A stretch of DNA of 64,000 nucleotides from Aspidiotus rigidus (taxonomy: Eukaryota; Arthropoda; Insecta; Hemiptera; Diaspididae). Below, piece after piece: positions 58,438 through 64,000 of this stretch. The notes under the pieces are model-generated. The model was not told where the DNA came from. It worked only from the letters and a program-made list of their open reading frames with translations, and did not search any database. A program made the translations under genes and the position numbers. Each line of letters begins with the position of its first letter. The stretch's first letter is position 1. The DNA lies in assembly GCA_035079385.1 (NCBI GenBank), contig JAVHKY010000074.1:1860001-1924000 (forward strand), in the 5' to 3' direction.

Positions 58438-61400
58438 ATATACACGAAGCGAAGGTAATAGCTCCAGAAGACGTTTATAGCAAACACTCGCGGATTTGAG
58501 AATGAGCCAAAAAATGAGCTGACATCGAACTGCAGTTGAACGACTCGAGGTTTCAGATCATTTGAGCTGTATCTGGCAGCACTGACTGGGGTATGTGATT
58601 GAGGGGCTTGCACGGTGGTATGTTTGATAGAAAGTCTAAATTTGTCTGACTCAACTATTTGGAGGGAGTAGAGGCGATTAAAAGTGGGCTTTTTAATGCA
58701 GACTGTGACACGTTTCTGACTCGGAGGAACATTGGTGCCAGAAAAGGAGATCACTCGCTCGTCTATCAATATATTTTTCATTTTTTTCCTCCAATTTTTT
58801 TTTAAATACGGTGTTCGAGAAATTTGTCATTTTAACACACAAAAATAGAGAAAGTTTACAAAGTAGGTAAACTGAACGTTGAAATATTCGATTTTTTCCG
58901 TGACAACGAATAATAATTATTGAGGCTCTTATTGCCACAATTTTGAAAATGCATACGATAATGTATCGACGTTTGGACGCAACCAGGGAGGAAGACGGAA
59001 ATTTAGTAGTCAAAATAAAAATGTAATTTACAAAAAGTACAGGCAAAGTTTACTATCTCTAAAAACATCTCGTTTCACACGGAGTTAGATATGCAAAATC
59101 TCGGTTTCGGTATTCTTTCGCCTTTTTGTTCTTCTTCTGTATCGTACACCTGCACATTCTCATCATTAAACTGGAAAATGCGTAAGTGGAGCATGTATTT
59201 CAGTTTGCAAGCGATTAGCTTCTGACGAAGCTGTTTCGAGAAGATTTTCAGTTTTTCTCGGTTATTCGCAATTTGAATGAAATACTTGATGTATAACAGA
59301 AAAGATTAGACAGCTTTGTTGGAATTATGTTGGAGTTGTCGAGCTGAGGCTTTACAAAGTCTCTTGTATATTGTTATAAGAGAACTGACGCACAAGAATA
59401 GAAAGGGGGGAAAATACAGAACCGGAAAGATATTACTTTCCAAACATGAACAGTTGAAACTGGGATAATTTGATTCAAGCTGCTGATTACGTAGGATCCT
59501 AACATTTTGACATTCAACATATCTGTTTTTAAACTCGATTTATGAATATGTAGTCATGAAAATGTAGACTGTGATCTCTAACTAAGATCACTTTCCTACC
59601 TTCAATTGAATATTGAAAATGTTCGCATCCAGTATAAATTGTGTACAGCTCTATATCAAAAGTATAGGCAATTTCTTTCGAGTATCCGTGAATTTACCTG
59701 AATTAAAACTCCAAAAGGCGGTCGCTCACCTGAAACTGTGATCTGGTCTAATACTTTACCACATGCCACGTGATTTCACTTTCAATCAACTTCTTGTCTA
59801 GCCGAAATACACTTGTAAATAATGGGATCTGGAAAATTAATGTTTGAACGACGTAAAATATAGGAATTGGATTAATTTGCCATTCTTGGATAAGACTTAT
59901 TTGACCAGAACTAAATTCGCTGGTTTAGACGAAACCACATTCTTGATGGATTCCTTGAGATCTCTAAAACGATCATGCGATAAGACGGGAGGAGGAGATG
60001 AGCAGATCATCTAGTACGTCTAGAACCACACTCGCATAGCAATGGAATGTGCTCATACCCTTGAGAGTGGTATTCATTTCTTCTACACTTCTGTCTCTCA
60101 AATCGCCATTAACATTTTGGCGATCGTTGCAGCCTCGGATATGTCCTCGTGAATTCGATGAAAAATTTTGATGTCTTCTCATATCGTGCCCTAAAATTTT
60201 TGATTACGTTCCTGTAAAGTAATTCACGTTTGAGACGTTCACTTTCCTTTCGCAATTTTTGGGGATTTGAACCTGGTGGGGTTTTATATTTTTATAAGTT
60301 ATTCAACTTGAAGGCTCTACCGTCTTTTTTAACGCAAAAAATATAATATTAATATTGCTGTACTTTTCTTAGAGTGTTTTTCATAAATGTGCATTGCAAT
60401 ATTTTCTTAGTCGATTACTTTTTTTAGAGCGTTTCCCATTTCTTTGATGTTCATTGTTTTGAATGAAGCTCAAATCCTTTTTTAGATGTGGAAAGTCCGT
60501 ATTTTTAGTGTGCAGTTGAATCACACCCTAAAAATCAGCCGTTACGTGCCGGTGCAGAATATTTTCCATTTCTTCTCTATTTGTACCGCGCTTTCATCTT
60601 TTCGTGTCTCGCTTGCATTATTGGCCTTCTTCTTTTGCGAGTGGTGGAGGCGGTTGTAATGTGGGCAAGCATGTGGTGACCGAGGTTATTGTCGGCGAGG
60701 TGGAAGTTATGATTTTAGTTGAATTTTTTTATGATGAAAGCTTTGTGTTTTCACTTGAAAATCTATTCGCGTATACCTAATTGTCCTTTCTATTGTCTGA
60801 GTGCACATTATTGCATATTGAATTTTCTTTCGGGAACATTCTTTCAGAGAGGGAACGAATTTCGCAAATGGCAAAACGCACGATTTAACTTGAACGAAAT
60901 AATAGAAAATTTGACTTGATACAGAACTTCTCCTTTTCAATTACGCGGTCGAACAAAGATTAACCAGAAGTCACATACGTTAAAACGCAGTTTGTTCTTT
61001 GTATAGTCGATTCGAGTATTACCATTTTAAACTATTTTGGTTTTGAAAACTTTCGCGTTGACACTCAGCTGTAATTGTAAATAGAGTGAACGAATTAAAC
61101 GAAGAATGCGCGATGTGTATTTCCTCGACGTTCAGAAGTTAATTTTCTCCATCTCGAGATGACAAGAGTATTCGAAATTAATTAATAAAAGTAAGACTTA
61201 CGTCGAAAGCAACAAATACCGCTGCTTTCATCTAATTTTCGGAGATACCGGAGAACAGTCACTCACATTGAGAATGAAATCCCAGTCATTCGGAGTAGTC
61301 TAAAACCAAAACAGTCGTAAACGTTGAGCTTGAACGTCATTTGTGGTCTTATACAACTTCAAATGTTGAGATCTTGAAATTACATAGAGAAATTCTGGAC

Positions 61401-61940
61401 AGAAGGAATACAAATGTTTTCTGTTACGAAATGAGGGTGCATTATGGTTTGTGTAGGATTTAAGTCTGTAGATAACATGTCTATGCACGAAAATTTTGTA
61501 TTCTGTAAAATATCAACTTTTTAAGTTCAATGCAGCTTCTCACACTATAGCTGGCTGTAGGTGGGATTGCCAGGTCGTACATTGAATAAAAATCTTGCTG
61601 ATAGGTTTGGGATATTACAACTAAATTTTTATAATTCCAAACCACAGCTTTTACACGTGTCCACATCTTGTAAATTGTAGAAAGATCCTTGGGCAAGCGC
61701 TCCTGAGTATCGCGACGTCTGAAGATAGGCTTTGGCAGCGTCTCAGCTTTTGTACATACATGCTAACCAATTTGGTGGATATGTTTGCATTTGTATTAAG
61801 ATGGATTACATATTGTCTGGGCATGAGTACTTGAATTTATGGACGCAGGCGTTACACCCCTACACTCAAGAACGCAAAATTTAAACATACATTTTTCTTC
61901 CATTTTTTTAATAAAATAGCTTTTAGGTACATTGTCTTCG
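58438..61940. other. No gene recognised
   Basis: The minus frame at 58422-58781 starts with a real ATG (MKNILIDERVISFSGTNVPP) and lies directly upstream of the hAT-like relic, so it could be its N-terminal exon, but no domain is visible. Other frames up to 61.9 kb are unsupported. Confidence 0.35.
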
Positions 61941-61949
61941 GATTCTATT

Positions 61950-62174
61950 TTATATGATAACCTTCCCGTCTTGATTCTCAATTTCGACAACTGCTTCAGT
62001 TAACTTCGAGTTTTTCTCATGACTTTTCAATATCTGTTTAATCTTGTCTATTGGCTTATTTTTAGCAATTTTAATGATACGTTCATACATTGTGTCACGG
62101 ATGAACATGAATAATGCGTTTATGGATGAATCGAGGCGAGAACATATGATACCATCTAAATATGAATGTTTCAA
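61950..62174 (-). other. Unrecognised ORF downstream of the recombinase fragment (74 aa)
   Basis: It starts MKHSYLDGIICSRLDSSINA and ends in a Lys/Glu-rich helix (KPIDKIKQILKSHEK) and VVEIENQDGKVII. It is on the same strand, about 40 bp after the stop of the Crypton-like fragment. Not recognised; it may be a separate exon. Confidence 0.25.
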
Positions 62175-62215
62175 CCTTTTATGGAGATTTTCTTAGTGTG
62201 TATTGATATTTAAAC

Positions 62216-62849
62216 CTATATGTCTCCGATGACAGAATGCACATTTCTTTGTTGGTAACCACTTTCCCTTAAAATATTCGTCAATTGGACAAATTCGTCT
62301 GTACGACAGGCTCCGAAAACACCGAATATCATTACAACCTATCGAAGAGAGTAACACGTTGGTAATCACAACGAATAATTTTGATGGGAATGAATTCGAT
62401 AATTCAAATACATACTTTATGAGACAACCAGTTGAAGTCCGGCGCTTTACAGATAAATTTCTTTTTAACACTCGTGCTTTAACTGGTTTGTAATCTTTCG
62501 ATTGACTACCCACAAATGCTCTCAATTCCGCATATTCCTTGATATTAATTCTGTGATATAGCAATATCATGCTGCGCAACATAGAGTACGTCGACCAGAG
62601 AGTTGTAGGACAGACGTTTTTTGAGAGATCGCCAAAATACGCCAAGAGTACATTTTGCGAAAATAGATTCCGAGCATCGTTATCAATTTGCCACTTTTCG
62701 AACAACTTGTATGCTTGTTCATATCGTGGTTTCGATTTTACAGGCAATACTGCACCTCGAACAATGTTAGCTGTATCGCGTAATTTCGGCGGTGTACCGC
62801 CCGAAAGAATAATCAGAGGATCACTGAATTCATCTTCGCTAGCATCCAT
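62216..62849 (-). pseudogene. Crypton-like tyrosine recombinase fragment (DUF3504-type N-terminus)
   Basis: From ATG at 62849 the protein starts MDASEDEFSDPLIILSGGTP. The core-binding domain follows: PVKSKPRYEQAYKLFEKWQI, NVLLAYFGDLSKN, TTLWSTYSMLRSMILLYHRI and a VGSQSKDYKPVKARVL stretch. This wording is typical of the SAM-like N-terminal domain of insect Crypton-related recombinases. At an A run near 62460 one A is missing; one frame on, the text continues KKKFICKAPDFNWLSHK to a gtatgt donor at 62415. A 77-nt intron (62415-62339, acceptor cttcgatag) joins in phase to VVMIFGVFGACRTDEFVQLT, with the first catalytic Arg of the recombinase box (ACR). The frame ends at 62216. The H-x-x-R and Tyr motifs are missing. 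The open frame upstream of 62849 is probably spurious. Confidence 0.7.
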
Positions 62850-64000
62850 TATTATTAACTTATCACTCACGAAGCAGCAGGAGAAATTGCGTGCGACGGC
62901 GACCGGGTGACGAGTTGACGACAAAACAAAAAACGCACACTCGTAGCCGTCGTTATAAAAAAAAATCTTCCAAGACAAGGAGCGAAGCGACGTTTCGCAC
63001 CTTGTCATGATTAATATACTATTGTGGTATCGTATGACCTGTAATTGCAAAATACAAGAAATACACAGCATTAATTGTCGCCATAGGATCTTGATTTGCA
63101 TTGTATGTTGTGATTCACGAACTCGGAACAACACTTTTGGAAGAGGTACGCACCAGAAATGGTTCAAAGTACGACTGTACAAATTTTGCCTAATTTGTGT
63201 AATAATCGGCAAATGCGCATCAGGTTTGGGAGAGGCTCCCAAAATTACCGTGGAGATTCCCATTAATATGGAAAAACGGCGTGAGGAAGTTGCGTTCCGC
63301 CCTCGGAGGTTATTGAGTTTGTGCTTCCCTGGTACTGGGGAAAAATTCTCTCTGCTCGAGTTTTCAATAAATCTTTTCAATTTTTTAGATATAAGAAAGG
63401 TTCAATTAGAGGCGTTGTAGAAGCAGAATTGAAAACAAAATTCCATACGCTTTTTATTTCACTGAAAAATCATCGCAAAATTTGTCTATTTTCGGACGTT
63501 GTAGAATTTTTTTGGAGAAAGCTTAAAACAATCATGTTAATTACTGATTGGATGGTTTTAACGATGTATTTTGACGCTCACGTTGAGTCACAAAGTAGCA
63601 CCTATATATTCAGTCACGTTTTGTGTGCAAATTATTGATGATACGTGAACGTATAATTACAACGTGGCAATGTCATAATTATTTGAGAAAATTTTGAATC
63701 ACGTCAGACATATCGTCGCCACATGTTGGGAGCACGCTTTCTGCCTGTTTTGTGCAAGGTCTAATGTTGAGGTATACTGCGCTCCGTGAAATGAACGTGA
63801 TAGAATTATTTCGATTCCATATTATTATGCGCACGATGTACGGTAGGTACATAGTGCACATTTACGATTGTATAAATGAGCGAATAACATTCGCGAAATG
63901 AACTCATGTCACAATAATTCTCCTTTCTTTTTGTGCCTACATGCAAATATATTTCCAATTTTTGGCAAATATATGGAATTGCGTTCATGAACTTCTTTGA
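62850..64000. other. No gene recognised
   Basis: 5' flank of the recombinase fragment and unassigned sequence. Overlapping frames on opposite strands (63007-63420 plus, and the upstream extension of the recombinase frame on minus) carry no domains. Confidence 0.35.

Noticed and set aside
62850..63380. N-terminal extension of the recombinase frame to 63380
   Set aside because: It has no similarity to recombinases, and a better start (MDASEDEF) exists at 62849.

Overview
The window is eukaryotic and reads as an AT-rich insect genome. It has GT-AG introns, long A and T runs, dense remnants of retroelements and DNA transposons, and a mucin-like gene of an insect type. Frequent 'taggtacctac'-style words suggest a hemipteran (aphid, mealybug or scale type), but that is an impression and not a proof. 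Most of the window is intergenic or decayed repeat, and only a few genes can be defended exon by exon.

Left part (1-13.1 kb): three relics of Penelope-like retroelements, all on the minus strand (3.1-4.7, 9.0-9.5 and 10.0-12.75 kb), each with pieces of the reverse transcriptase and some with the GIY-YIG endonuclease. Two R1-type LINE fragments lie on the plus strand. A four-exon minus-strand gene (6.90-8.44 kb) assembles without frame breaks into a 333-residue secreted protein of unknown function. A Helentron/DINE-like composite built on a 45-bp minisatellite (11.39-12.70 kb) splits the third Penelope element inside its reverse transcriptase.

Middle-left (13.1-22 kb): a five-exon plus-strand gene encodes a long Ser/Thr/Lys-rich secreted protein with short conserved blocks, probably of the insect DUF4758 type. 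A 217-bp hAT-type MITE with a perfect 8-bp target duplication sits in its last intron, and the 3' UTR appears to be about 1.6 kb.

Middle (22-42 kb): no convincing gene. It holds a perfect 70-bp palindrome, several inverted-repeat elements, a duplicated block carrying a fold-back element (36.6-37.45 and 38.1-38.76 kb), a (TTTA)n microsatellite and repeats rich in TGACGTCA palindromes.

Right part (42.9-64 kb): a scatter of short or broken coding pieces. The most interesting is a minus-strand gene (45.97-46.39 kb) for a bacterial-type PD-(D/E)XK (Rpn/PDDEXK_2) protein, with an 82-nt GT-AG intron after its second codon and tandem repeats in its 5' flank. Near it are a ZNFX1-like helicase pseudogene, an unrecognised intronless ORF with one frameshift, a hAT-like transposase relic and a Crypton-like tyrosine recombinase fragment with an intron and a single-base lesion in an A run. 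The region looks like a sink for transposon and possibly transferred genes. No RNA gene or CRISPR array was seen.
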